From positions 930,001 to 994,000 of the forward strand of contig NZ_PDJG01000001.1 in NCBI RefSeq assembly GCF_002564005.1: a DNA stretch of 64,000 nt. Direction: 5' to 3'. Positions 52,049 through 60,100 of the stretch are shown here, one piece after another (positions within the stretch are counted from its first letter, which is position 1; the number at the start of each line of letters is the position of its first letter). The translations under genes and the position numbers were made by a program. The notes under the pieces were generated by a model, which saw only the letters and a program-made list of their open reading frames with translations, was not told where the DNA came from and did not search any database. This DNA comes from Sanguibacter antarcticus. GTDB lineage: Bacteria > Actinomycetota > Actinomycetes > Actinomycetales > Cellulomonadaceae.

Positions 52049-52339
52049 CGATCGGCCACCAGTGACGGGGGAGCGGCCACCGATGACGGGGGAGCAGTCA
52101 TCAGTGGCGCGCAGTCGTTGGTTCCGACGATTGAGCTGGCCGTTGAGCTTGTGCGTGCTAACCCGTCGGTGTCTGGTGCGTGGTTGGCTGAAGAGCTCAC
52201 GCGCCGTGGCCGGCCAGTCAGCCAACGCTCCGGCCAGCGCTGGCGAGCTCGCGCCACTGACGTCCTGGCTGGGACTGGCACCGGCCAGGTGGCGCCCGGG
52301 GCCGGACACGTTCGTCACCGTGAGCCTCGGCTGGTCTGA
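52049..52339 (+). pseudogene. C-terminal fragment of an integrative-element protein
   Basis: The frame reads ATSDGGAATDDGGAVISG then VPTIELAVELVRANPSVSGA and EELTRRGRPVSQRSGQRWRAR. The last part is a helix-turn-helix-like tail of the kind found at the C-terminus of proteins of actinobacterial integrative elements. No start codon precedes it in frame, so it looks like a truncated remnant. Confidence 0.4.
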
Positions 52340-52480
52340 ACACCACACGTAGAACGACGACCTACGCGACGTCGCGCCTACCGCCTGCCGTATCAATCGC
52401 AGCGACTCGACTCCGTCTCCTAGCTGCTCATCGCCCCCAGGCGCACGGAGACAGGGCGCACAACCCGCACGACCACCAAC

Positions 52481-52513
52481 GGCGGTGAGCCCGGCATCAG
52501 CGGGCTCACCGCC
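52481..52513. terminator. Hairpin, probable terminator
   Basis: GGCGGTGAGCCCG and CGGGCTCACCGCC are perfect 13-bp arms around a 7-base loop (GCATCAG). No T-run. It may end transcription from the preceding remnant. Confidence 0.6.
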
Positions 52514-52640
52514 GCTGCGCGCCGGTCGAGCAAACAGCCGACCGCTGGGGCGGCCGTCTGCCACACGCAGGGGGTCGTTCCTGACGCTCTCATCGTTGTC
52601 GACCGGGAGCTACGTGCAAGCGGCTGCGCCGCCAGCGCAG

Positions 52641-52696
52641 GAGAGGTTTTCACCACGCGGTCGCTGCGCTCCCTTGTTTCGCGGCGAAAACCTCTC
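52641..52696. repeat. Inverted repeat with 34-base loop
   Basis: GAGAGGTTTTC (52641-52651) and GAAAACCTCTC (52686-52696) are perfect 11-bp arms; the loop contains TTTCGCGGCGA. The A/T-rich arms stand out in this GC-rich region. Possible element end, origin-like structure or RNA hairpin. Confidence 0.6.
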
Positions 52697-52811
52697 TTCC
52701 GCTGCCCTTCGGGTGTGCGCTCCACCCCCGGTCGACAGGTGCTCCGCTATCAGGATCGATCCCGTAGAGCGATCGACCGAGAGCCGCCGATATCGGCACC
52801 GGAGGAGCATC

Positions 52812-53078
52812 ATGAAGACCGCGACGACCACGAGCCTGTTCGAGGAGCCCGATCTGTTCGACCTGCTCGTAGCCGACGACGAGCCCGACGCGATCCACTG
52901 CATCTTGCCGAACATGGCCATCGCGTGCGGCCGCGACCTACTCGAGTTGACCCGCTCCCAACGCATCACCCGCCGCCGCCTGACCACCCTCACCACGACC
53001 GAGACCACCTGCCCCCAATGCCTCGCCCTCGGCGACCTGCGCGCCATGCAGAACCGCCAGGCACCCGAAGTGAACTGA
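52812..53078 (+). CDS. Small Cys-containing hypothetical protein
   Basis: An 88-residue protein. After an acidic start (LFEEPDLFDLLVADDEPDA) it has HCILPNMAIACG and later TTCPQCLALG, so one His and four Cys could bind a metal such as zinc. GGAGGAGCATC precedes the ATG, an excellent site. Proteins of this size and pattern occur in actinobacterial mobile elements, but I cannot name a family. A strong hairpin follows the stop. Confidence 0.65.
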   Translation: MKTATTTSLFEEPDLFDLLVADDEPDAIHCILPNMAIACGRDLLELTRSQRITRRRLTTLTTTETTCPQCLALGDLRAMQNRQAPEVN

Positions 53079-53086
53079 CCCATCGC

Positions 53087-53122
53087 AGTGTGGAAGTGGC
53101 GGAAATCCGTCACTTCCACACT
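53087..53122. terminator. Strong hairpin after the small Cys protein
   Basis: AGTGTGGAAGTG (53087-53098) pairs perfectly with CACTTCCACACT (53111-53122), and the loop itself folds further (CGGA/TCCG). Probable terminator separating the small gene from the toxin-antitoxin unit. Confidence 0.7.
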
Positions 53123-53125
53123 ATC

Positions 53126-53157
53126 TGGGGTACATAAATAGACAAATTTGGGGTACA
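53126..53157 (+). promoter_or_regulatory. Direct repeat TGGGGTACA upstream of the toxin-antitoxin operon
   Basis: TGGGGTACA occurs at 53126-53134 and 53149-53157, 23 bases apart. The second copy overlaps TACACT (53154-53159), a good actinobacterial -10. The repeats are just before the toxin start and could be operators for autoregulation. Confidence 0.4.
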
Positions 53158-53176
53158 CTAATGCTCTGAGGGTGAC

Positions 53177-53428
53177 GTGGGCGGACAGCACGGGGTGGAC
53201 CGCGAGGACGCTTTGCACGCGATGCTCAACTACGACGCCCGGTTCCCGGGGTTCGACGTCCCGCGCGCGGGTTGCACCACGCGGCCCGACCTGTGGATCG
53301 GACCCCAGCGCCGACGCGGTGCACCGTTGCTGGAAGTGATGACCGAGACCACCGGATCGGGAATCATCGTCTTCCACGTCATGATTGCTCGGCCGAAGTT
53401 CTTGGCCCTGCTCGAAGAAGGAGAGTGA
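53177..53428 (+). CDS. Putative type II toxin
   Basis: An 83-residue protein starting with GTG: GVDREDALHAMLNYDARFPG, then TRPDLWIGPQRRRGAPLLEV and IIVFHVMIARPKFLALLEEG. The layout resembles small actinobacterial toxin-module proteins encoded before a ribbon-helix-helix antitoxin. The only in-frame start is GTG 53177, because TAA at 53159-53161 closes the frame upstream; GAGGG lies before it. The partner gene starts 5 bases after its stop and uses GAAGGAG inside this gene as its ribosome site. Activity is not known. Confidence 0.6.
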   Translation: MGGQHGVDREDALHAMLNYDARFPGFDVPRAGCTTRPDLWIGPQRRRGAPLLEVMTETTGSGIIVFHVMIARPKFLALLEEGE

Positions 53429-53433
53429 CCCTC

Positions 53434-53799
53434 ATGAGCACCAACCCCGAAACCGACTACGACGCCCTCGCGGCGTGGGCGCAGTCCGACGAGCCCACGA
53501 TCCAGCCCGGCACGAAGATGATCCGCGGCACCGCCGCCGACCACGACGCCTTGCGCGCGATGCTCGAAGCCGGAGCGGAGACCGAGGAGGAGAAGGCGCT
53601 GCTGGCCCGTGCCCGGCGCGGTCGCCCCTCGCTGGACCCCACCGCCACCCCTGGCACCACCTCGCCCATGTGGCGGGTGCGCGCGCCCGGCCCGCTCGAC
53701 GCACGCGCACGAGCGCGCGCCGAGGCCGAAGAGCGTGACCTCTCGGCCCTCGTGCGTCAGGCCGTGGAGGAGTACCTCACCAACCACGCAGCGAGCTGA
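53434..53799 (+). CDS. Putative antitoxin with C-terminal ribbon-helix-helix
   Basis: A 121-residue protein. The N-terminal half (TDYDALAAWAQSDEPTIQPG) is acidic. The GRPSLDPTATPGTTSP segment leads into a short ribbon-helix-helix-like unit (ERDLSALVRQAVEEYL). This matches antitoxins of the kind that follow the preceding toxin type: DNA-binding at one end, toxin-neutralising at the other. An Arg/Ala run (DARARARAEAEE) in the middle is low complexity. Confidence 0.65.
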   Translation: MSTNPETDYDALAAWAQSDEPTIQPGTKMIRGTAADHDALRAMLEAGAETEEEKALLARARRGRPSLDPTATPGTTSPMWRVRAPGPLDARARARAEAEERDLSALVRQAVEEYLTNHAAS

Positions 53800-53841
53800 T
53801 GGGAGGGGAGATCCCCTCGCGTGCCCCCATCGGCGCCCTCG

Positions 53842-54205
53842 CCGGCGGGGAGCGGGTGCCGCCACACACCTCACCGTCCAGGTCCTGCGCCACGCGCTCG
53901 CCCCGACGAGCGCGCGCTCGAGTGCTTATGACGTCGACCAGGTTGACGTCGAGGTGACCCAGCAGGAGCTCGAGGACGTCGAGCACGAGCTCGCGCTCGC
54001 TCCGCCCGCAGCGCACGCAACGCCGACCAGGTCGCAGCCGGTGACTGTGCAGATCACCACGGCGTCCAGCGCGCGCACGCGCACGCGCACCGAGGTCGAT
54101 CACCGTGCACTCGCGCGCTGGATCCTCGAGAGCGAACACCAAGGACTCACCACCACCGGCGGCGTTATCGAACGCCAGCACGGATGCTCCAAAGCCACCG
54201 ACTGA
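53842..54205 (+). pseudogene. Possible decayed integrative-element gene
   Basis: A frame with good GC3 and real-looking composition: HLTVQVLRHALAPTSARSS, DVDQVDVEVTQQELEDVEH and VDHRALARWILESEHQGLTT, ending VIERQHGCSKATD. There is no start codon in frame after the antitoxin stop, so it is probably a truncated or frameshifted gene. The end resembles helix-turn-helix tails of integrative-element proteins. Confidence 0.35.
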
Positions 54206-54364
54206 CGCTGGAAGGCCGGCGCAGCGACGTACCTCGACGACGAATGCGCCCTGCCCTATGCGTTCAGACGGTCCCGGTTGTCCAACGCAGCTGTCTCGTA
54301 CCGCGTTCGGTGGAGGGTCTGTTCGGCTCCATCCGTGAACGGTCGTGGCGGACAGTGGACGCTG

Positions 54365-54391
54365 TGTCGCTAACGTCACGACACAGAACAC
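54365..54391 (+). mobile_element. Solo end of an IS481-family element
   Basis: The bases up to 54391, followed by CTAG (54392-54395), match the terminal inverted repeat of the IS481 element at 54832 at nearly every position. In the plus frame it still encodes NVTTQNT followed by TAG, the transposase C-terminus. Only this terminus remains. Confidence 0.7.
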
Positions 54392-54435
54392 CTAGCTGCT
54401 CAAGTCGCCGCCGCGGGACCCAGTAGGTTGCGGGT

Positions 54436-54831
54436 GTGAGCAACCACGGCGTCTTCCGGTCGACTTCGAGTTCCAGTGGCGAGCCCGCGCGATCTGTTCT
54501 CGAGCTCTTCCGAAGCCTGCTGATCGCCTTGGGCTGCCTTGTCGTTCTCGTGGTCTACTCCACCTGGTGGACCTATTCGCGGATACTTGGCGACCTTGAC
54601 ACGCGTGGTGTTTCAAGCCGCGGCGCTTATGTCAGAATCAGCGAGACCGTCAATACCGTCACCGTCGTTGCGATGGTCCTGGTGGTCCTGCTACCTCTCA
54701 TCGCGTGGTTCTTGCGCCGGTCATCGTGGTGGATCCCGGTGGCCATCACCGCGCTGGCGATGGTGACCACCGGGATCCTCAACCGCGACGAAGTGGCTCT
54801 CATCCACTCCCTCGTCCCCGTCGGAGGCTAG
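54436..54831 (+). CDS. Membrane protein of unknown function
   Basis: A 131-residue protein with three likely membrane segments (about 24-45, 73-92 and 97-113) separated by a short polar part (RGAYVRISETVN). No family recognised. It starts with a probable GTG-type site just after a solo IS481 end and ends against the CTAG of the intact IS481 element, its stop being TAG of that CTAG. So its natural C-terminus may be cut off. Confidence 0.45.
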   Translation: MSNHGVFRSTSSSSGEPARSVLELFRSLLIALGCLVVLVVYSTWWTYSRILGDLDTRGVSSRGAYVRISETVNTVTVVAMVLVVLLPLIAWFLRRSSWWIPVAITALAMVTTGILNRDEVALIHSLVPVGG

Positions 54832-55835
54832 GTGTTCTGTGTCATGACGTTGGTGACACGTGCTGGCATGCGTGAGGCTGGGGGTCGGTCACCGATTGCA
54901 GTATGGGGTCGATGGTAGTTGTAGTGGATGTTCCAGACGGTGATCGCGTTGGCCCGCTGTGTCTCTGAGGTCCATTCGGTGGCGTAGAGGAGCTCTTCGG
55001 CGAGCGTGCGGTTGTAACGTTCGACCTTGCCGTTGTGCTTGGGCGTGTGGGGGCGGATGCGCTGGTGGCGGGCGGCGGTGCCCGCGATGGTGCGGTGGAA
55101 GTGGCGGGCGCGGTAGTTCGACCCGTTGTCGGTCACGACGCGGGTGAACCGGGTGATTCCGTGGGCGGTGAAGAACGCCCTCGCGCGGGCCCAGAAGGCG
55201 ATCGTGGTTGCGGCGGTCTCGTTGGGCAGGGCTTCGGTGTAGGCGAGGCGGGAGTAGCCGTCGATGGCTGAGTGCAGGTAGATGGAGCCGGCCCGGGAGC
55301 CCTTGGTCTTGGCCCGTTCGACTGCTTTGGCTTGGTCGGAGCCGCGCCCGTGGGTGCGCCAGCCGCCGCCGTCAGGGATGCGCCCGACCTTCTTCACGTC
55401 CAGGTGGACCATATGCCCGGGATACCGGGCCACGATCTTCCTGACGACTCGGTTCGTCGCACCGGACGGGTCGATGTCGCGGCGGCGGGAGATCCCCAAC
55501 CGGCGCAGCCACCGCGAGACCGTGACCGGGGAGATCTGGTGACCCTCGCGGACCAGTTCGAGGTGGATCTGACGGGCGGTCCACTTGTGGGTCCGGCGCA
55601 GGTCCTCGATCCGCTCCACCACCTCTTGCGCGGTGCGGGTCGGCTGAGACCGCGGTGCGCTGAAGACGTCGACCAAGGCCAGCTCGCCGTGCTCGGCGTA
55701 GCGGCGCACCCACTTCGTCACCGTCGCACGAGCAACCCCAGCCTCGGCCGCGACGTGAGCAATCGGACGAGATTGGCAGCGCTGGACAACGCGCAGTCTT
55801 CCGGCTGGGGTCAACGGGGCGTTAGCGTGTGTCAT
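54828..55835 (-). CDS. IS481-family transposase
   Basis: A 335-residue transposase. An N-terminal helix-turn-helix (RPIAHVAAEAGVARATVTKW) and a second HTH (HQISPVTVSRWLRRLGIS) precede the rve integrase core with the DDE residues in LHSAIDGYSRLAY, VVTDNGSNYR and HNGKVERYNRTLAEEL. ATG 55835 follows GAGAAGGACC; upstream in-frame codons to 55886 are less likely. The TAG stop is not in the element but in the CTAG target flank. Frame intact. Confidence 0.92.
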   Translation of the reverse strand: MTHANAPLTPAGRLRVVQRCQSRPIAHVAAEAGVARATVTKWVRRYAEHGELALVDVFSAPRSQPTRTAQEVVERIEDLRRTHKWTARQIHLELVREGHQISPVTVSRWLRRLGISRRRDIDPSGATNRVVRKIVARYPGHMVHLDVKKVGRIPDGGGWRTHGRGSDQAKAVERAKTKGSRAGSIYLHSAIDGYSRLAYTEALPNETAATTIAFWARARAFFTAHGITRFTRVVTDNGSNYRARHFHRTIAGTAARHQRIRPHTPKHNGKVERYNRTLAEELLYATEWTSETQRANAITVWNIHYNYHRPHTAIGDRPPASRMPARVTNVMTQNT

Positions 55836-55953
55836 GAGGGGTAGGTCCTTCTCGCAGGCGGATGTAGAGGTACTTCCATCCTGCACTCGGGGACCTACCC
55901 CTTCCTCACGCCCACACTCCCCGGCGTGTCAACAACGTCATGACCTACAACGC
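54832..55953 (-). mobile_element. IS481-family insertion sequence
   Basis: 1122 bp. The inverted repeats share GTCATGACGTTG and GACACG (left GTGTTCTGTGTCATGACG; right, reversed, GCGTTGTAGGTCATGACG). CTAG flanks both ends (54828-54831 and 55954-55957), matching the known IS481 preference for NCTAGN. On the right it interrupts an integrative-element gene. Confidence 0.9.
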
Positions 55954-56196
55954 CTAGACCAGAGCAGGCTCCGTCGGGGACGAGACCGCAACATCGATCA
56001 TCTCGGGCTTCTCACCAGGTAGGAGCACCGCCACCGAGCACGCCCAAACCGGCACCCCCTGACCGTCACGCTTCTGACCGCCACCCACGAACTGGCCGGA
56101 GCCAGGCGGCTGCTCGACCTTCGTGCCCTTGGGCATGACGCGAAGACCGACGGTCAGGCCGAAGACCTCCGGGTTGGTGTTCACCGGGATACGCAC
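55954..56196 (-). pseudogene. Integrative-element small protein truncated by IS481
   Basis: Starts GTG, RIPVNTNPEVFGLTVGLRVM, then VPVWACSVAVLL. This N-terminus is that of a small protein conserved next to the FtsK-like transfer gene in actinobacterial integrative conjugative elements. The frame now ends at TAG of the CTAG insertion site, so the C-terminus is lost. It starts one base after the preceding helix-turn-helix gene. Confidence 0.6.
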
Positions 56197-56197
56197 G

Positions 56198-56590
56198 TCA
56201 GGCCTCCTTCGTCTCAGTGGGGGCCGTAGCCGCGAACGCCTCGATGCGCGCGAGGTTCACCCGCAGCCACGTCCGACGCACCTTGCCCTCGGGCGGGCGC
56301 ATCTCCGTGTCGATGAACTTCTTGTCCTCAAGGGCGTTGAGCGCATCCGCGATGGTCGACGCGTTCACGCCGCACTGACGTGCCAGTTGCGCACCGCTGA
56401 CCACCTCAAGCACGTCGCGGTGCTCGGCCGTGTAGGCGGCCCGTTCGATCGTCAGCAGGATCAGCAGAATCTTCTGCGCCGGAGTCAGATCGCTGCGCGG
56501 CAGGACACCCTCCGTCAGGCCGCGCATGTACCGGACCAGCCGAGCGTCCACCGCCTCCGGGCTGCTGTCCTGATCGTAGATATTGCTCAT
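56198..56590 (-). CDS. Winged-helix DNA-binding protein (integrative-element type)
   Basis: A 130-residue protein. TPAQKILLILLTIERAAYTA and VVSGAQLARQCGVNASTIAD form a winged-helix-like DNA-binding unit, followed by ALEDKKFIDTEMRPPEGKV. GAAGGAGCGAAC precedes the ATG. With the next gene downstream it resembles the regulatory or replication cassette of an actinobacterial integrative element, but I cannot name it. Confidence 0.6.
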   Translation of the reverse strand: MSNIYDQDSSPEAVDARLVRYMRGLTEGVLPRSDLTPAQKILLILLTIERAAYTAEHRDVLEVVSGAQLARQCGVNASTIADALNALEDKKFIDTEMRPPEGKVRRTWLRVNLARIEAFAATAPTETKEA

Positions 56591-56718
56591 GTTCGCTCCT
56601 TCGTCCGCCTCGTGCGGCCCATCCGCACATGACGAGCATACCGTAGCTCCGTATTTTCCACATGGGCAAGCCGCCGTTTCATCCGTACGGAGGATGCGGC
56701 GAGCCGCTGGGCTGTCCG

Positions 56719-57204
56719 TCACGTCCAGCGGTACTCCCGCCAGACCGTGCCCGCGTCGTCCTCGCTGATCCCGCTGACGATCAGCCGACGTAGCGCGAAC
56801 GCCGAGGCGATCCAGTTGCGCCGGTCAGCCTCCGCGAGGTCGTTCCATGCCTCATCGGCACCGGCCTGCGTCATGTAGGGCTGGCCCGTCGCGCCGATGC
56901 ACCAGGCGACCAACGTGTCAGCCGGCAGGGCGTAGGCCCGGACGTCGTTGCACGGCAGGTCGTCCGTCCAGATGACCTGCGAGCGGCCCAGGTAGAACGT
57001 CTCCAACACGTCCTTGACCGATGCCGTCGCCGTCACGATGCCGTCCTCATCCGTCACTGGAGCCGGGAGCCCGCCGTCAGCGCCGAGCGTGCCGGGCGCA
57101 TCCGCCCGCACCGCACTCAGCACAAACCCACCGCCGACACCGAGTGTCACCACCAGGAGCACCGCGACCATGACGGCGTACACACGCACCGCGGTACCGG
57201 CCAT
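56719..57204 (-). CDS. Membrane-anchored integrative-element protein
   Basis: A 161-residue protein with one N-terminal membrane helix (about 8-30) and an extracytoplasmic domain containing two Cys (DLPCNDVRAYA, VAWCIGATGQP). Single-pass proteins of this size with an N-terminal anchor occur in transfer regions of actinobacterial elements (TraM/TcpC-like role possible but not shown). ATG 57204 follows GGGAG. The upstream DNA carries four GAGCCC repeats. Confidence 0.55.
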   Translation of the reverse strand: MAGTAVRVYAVMVAVLLVVTLGVGGGFVLSAVRADAPGTLGADGGLPAPVTDEDGIVTATASVKDVLETFYLGRSQVIWTDDLPCNDVRAYALPADTLVAWCIGATGQPYMTQAGADEAWNDLAEADRRNWIASAFALRRLIVSGISEDDAGTVWREYRWT

Positions 57205-57218
57205 CGCCCACTCCCACC

Positions 57219-57242
57219 GAGCCCGAGCCCGAGCCCGAGCCC
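57219..57242. repeat. Four GAGCCC hexamer repeats
   Basis: Four exact tandem copies just upstream of the membrane-anchored gene start (on the minus strand, GGGCTC). Confidence 0.85.
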
Positions 57243-57399
57243 GGGCCTCGAACCCAGGGCTCCGGAAAGGTCGGTGTGTAGGGCTGTGGCCTGGAGTTTT
57301 GTGGTGGTATGACCGGCGTGGGGTGTGGGGCGGATGGGGCCCGTGGGCTGAGATGGAAGTTCTGACGCTCACCCTCTCGCGCAAGGACCCCATCCGCTC

Positions 57400-58028
57400 G
57401 TGTCATCTTCCCAGATCACCCCTGCCTCCGGTCGTCATCTCGACCATGACCTGCTCGCCGTGTTGGGCCAGGTCCCTGATCCTCGTGACCGGCGCGGGAT
57501 GCGTTACCCGTTGGCTGGCCTCTTGGCGGTCGCGGTCTGCGCGGTCCTGGCTGGTGCCCGGTCGTTCACTGCGATCGGGGAATGGGCCCTGGACCTGAAC
57601 GTGGAGCAGCTGGACCGCCTCGGGCTGGAGCGTGCTCCGGTGGAGTCCACGATGCGCAAGCTGTTCGCCCGCCTGGACGCTGACGTACTGGACCGTCACC
57701 TCGCGGTGCTCACCTGGTGCAGGACCGCTCAGGTCGGGGGCCGTCGGGTGATCGCGATCGACGGCAAGACGGTGCGCGGGGCGAGGACCGCCGGCGCCAC
57801 AGCACCGCATCTGATTGCCGCCCTGGATCACACCACCGGCGTCGTTCTGGGGCAGAACGCCGTGCCTGTGAAGTCGAACGAGATCCCCGCCGTCCGGGAC
57901 CTCCTGGCCGGTTTCGATCCCTCTGACCTGCACGGATGCGTCATCACTGTTGATGCGATGCATACGCTGGACGAGACCGCGAAGACGATCGTGGCGGCGG
58001 GCGCGGACTACGTCTTCACCGTCAAAGG
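57400..58028 (+). pseudogene. ISAs1-family transposase, 3' part lost
   Basis: The first 210 or so residues of an ISAs1-family transposase: LLAVLGQVPDPRDRRGMRYP, VGGRRVIAIDGKTVRGART (first Asp) and VITVDAMHTLDETAKTIVAA, ending ADYVFTVKG. It is cut at the left end of the ISL3 element. The rest does not resume after that element, so sequence was also deleted. Confidence 0.85.
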
Positions 58029-59492
58029 GGCTCTTCAGAGTTGCGGTGGGAGGAGCGTGACGCGCCGGTGCGCCGCGGGTCCGTGGTGAGATAGGTCGAG
58101 GCCCTCAGGATCAGTAGTGACTAAGCCACTGCTCCACGAGGACCTCGATTATGACCAGGCCTACTGCGCTCTGCTGTGCCACGCCTGATTCGTACTGTTC
58201 GCGCATCGACACCCTCGTGGACCTGGATGGCGTCCATGTGATCGCCGTGGCCCGTTCGGGCGGCCAGGTGACGTTGACGATCGAGACACCTCGTGAGCGG
58301 CAAGGGTGTCGGCGGTGCGGGGTGGTGGCGCTCAGTCACGGGCGTCGAACCCGCTTGCTGCGGGACGTCCCGTGCTCGGGGTCGGCGGTGGTGCTGGCCT
58401 GGCGGCAGCGGACCTGGGCGTGCCCGGACGATGCCTGTCCGGCGGGGACGTTCACCGAGGAGCTCCCGTCGTTGGCGAGCCGGCGGGCAGTGCTCACGAC
58501 GCGGGCGGTGTGGTGGGCGATCGGCCAGCTGCGCCGTGAGCACGCGACCATCGAGGGCCTGTCCCGTCAGCTCGGCGTCACCTGGAACACGCTGTGGCGG
58601 GTGGTTGAACCCCGAGTGGCCGAGCTGGCGCGTGATGAGTCCCGCTTCGACGGCGTCGCCACCCTCGGGGTCGATGAGCATGTGTGGCACCACACCCCGC
58701 ACCGCGCTGCGTTGAAGGGCCCCACGATGCTGACGGGCATGGTGGATCTGACTCGTGACCAGGGCGGACGCACCCGAGCCCGACTCCTGGACCTCGTCCC
58801 CGGGCGCACCGGGAAGGTGTTCGGAGACTGGCTCACCGGCCGCGGTGAGGTGTTCTGCACCGGGGTGAAGATCGCCACCCTGGACCCGTTCCGCGGCTAC
58901 GCCAACGCCATCGACACCCACCTCGCCGAAGCCGTCCCGGCCCTTGATGCGTTCCACGTCGTCAAGCTCGCAGGGCAGGCGTTGGACGACGTCCGCCGCC
59001 GAGTTCAGCAAGCCACGCTGGGCCGCCGTGGTCATGCCAAGGACCCGCTCTACCGGATCCGCGGGTATCCTGCACCGCGGGCTCGAGCACCTCACCCCGC
59101 GCCAAGGCGAACGCCTCGACCAGTGCCTCGCCGACGGCGACCCCGACAACGAAGTACAGGTCGCCTGGCAGTGCTATCAGCAACTGCGGGCGGCCTACCA
59201 AGCCAAGGACACTGCCGAGGGCAAGGCGTCGGCGGAGAAGATCTTGGATGCGTTCTCCACCTGCCCGATCCCCGAGATCGCCCGCCTTGGAAGGACGCTG
59301 CGACGCTGGAAGAAGGAGTTCCTGGGCTACTTCACGACCAACCGTGCCAACAACGGCGGCACGGAGGCGATCAACGGAATCATCGAGCTGCACCGGCGCA
59401 TCGCCCGCGGCTACCGCAACCGCGACCACTACCGACTACGCATGCTCCTGGTCGCTGGCGGACTGCTCCTCCCACCACAACTCTGAAGAGCC
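58029..59492 (+). mobile_element. ISL3-family insertion sequence
   Basis: 1464 bp with perfect 15-base terminal inverted repeats, GGCTCTTCAGAGTTG at the left and its complement at the right. The 8 bases flanking the two ends (GTCAAAGG and GTGTTGAT) do not match, so there is no target duplication; one flank has been lost. Confidence 0.9.
58151..59486 (+). pseudogene. ISL3-family transposase with frameshift
   Basis: The first frame (58151 to about 59064) encodes LTIETPRERQGCRRCGVVAL, VTWNTLWRVVEPRVAELA and TLGVDEHVWHHTPHRAALKG, and runs to PLYRIRG. The sequence then continues in another frame (LEHLTPRQGERLDQCL, FTTNRANNGGTEAINGIIEL) to TGA 59486. A single extra base near 59064-59067 explains it. 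Family members are one continuous protein, so this copy is probably inactive, unless the base is a sequencing error. Confidence 0.88.
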
Positions 59493-59567
59493 GTGTTGAT
59501 CGTGGCGATCAGACTGTCGTGGATGCGCCCTCTGGTGGTGAAGTGGTTGCCGCGTGGCGTGCGACAC

Positions 59568-60035
59568 CTACATCTCCTGCCAGCCGGCGAATGCCCTCAT
59601 CATGTTCTGACTGATCTGTTGTGATGACCCGTTCTTCACCAGCCGGGCCTCGACGGCGGAAACTAGAGCGACATTCTCGGGCTTGCCAGGCTTGGGGCTT
59701 AGCGTGCGCGCGTCGGCGTCTTTCTGAGCTGCGTGCGGACGAAAGGGGCCCACACCTCTTCCGCAGTTACGTCGCAGCTCACGCGAGATCGTGCTCGGCG
59801 CGCGAACGAGCTCGCGCGCGATCTGCCTCACGCCTGCGCCGACCAGACGCAGATCTGCGATCGTCAGGCGATCATCCTGACTGAGATACCGCCCGGAAGT
59901 CAGCGCCTTGACGGCGGGCACCTGACCGCTGGCTGCTCTGATCCATCGGTAACCCTGACGCCTGCGCTGACACTGGATGGCACGCGCCGACTCTACTCGG
60001 TGACCCTTCGACCGGATCTGCTCGACGGACCCATG
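59568..60035 (-). pseudogene. IS30-family transposase remnant
   Basis: On the minus strand: WIRAASGQVPAVKALTSG, then YLSQDDRLTIADLRLVGAGV and APSTISRELRRN, the N-terminal helix-turn-helix of IS30 transposases, and RPHAAQKDADARTLSPKPGK. Upstream the frame is broken by a stop and a shift (VTE then SVSAGV in another frame). The DDE core is absent, and the remnant stops near the ISL3 right end. Confidence 0.8.
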
Positions 60036-60100
60036 TTTTCGTATTGCGGCCTCAGCCAGAAACCGCTGGTGATGGCGCCCTCAAAAGGTGTAACGAGTAG

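Larger units (their letters stand above)
52340..52811. other. 472-base region with two large hairpins
   Basis: No coding frame with support. It contains a 13-bp-arm hairpin (52481-52513) and a long inverted repeat (52641-52696), listed separately. The small Cys-containing gene starts at its right end. Confidence 0.5.

Noticed and set aside
52420-54402. 11-base repeat CTAGCTGCTCA at 52420 and 54392 as possible attachment sites
   Set aside because: Hundreds of 11-base repeats are expected by chance in 64 kb, and no integrase gene is nearby.
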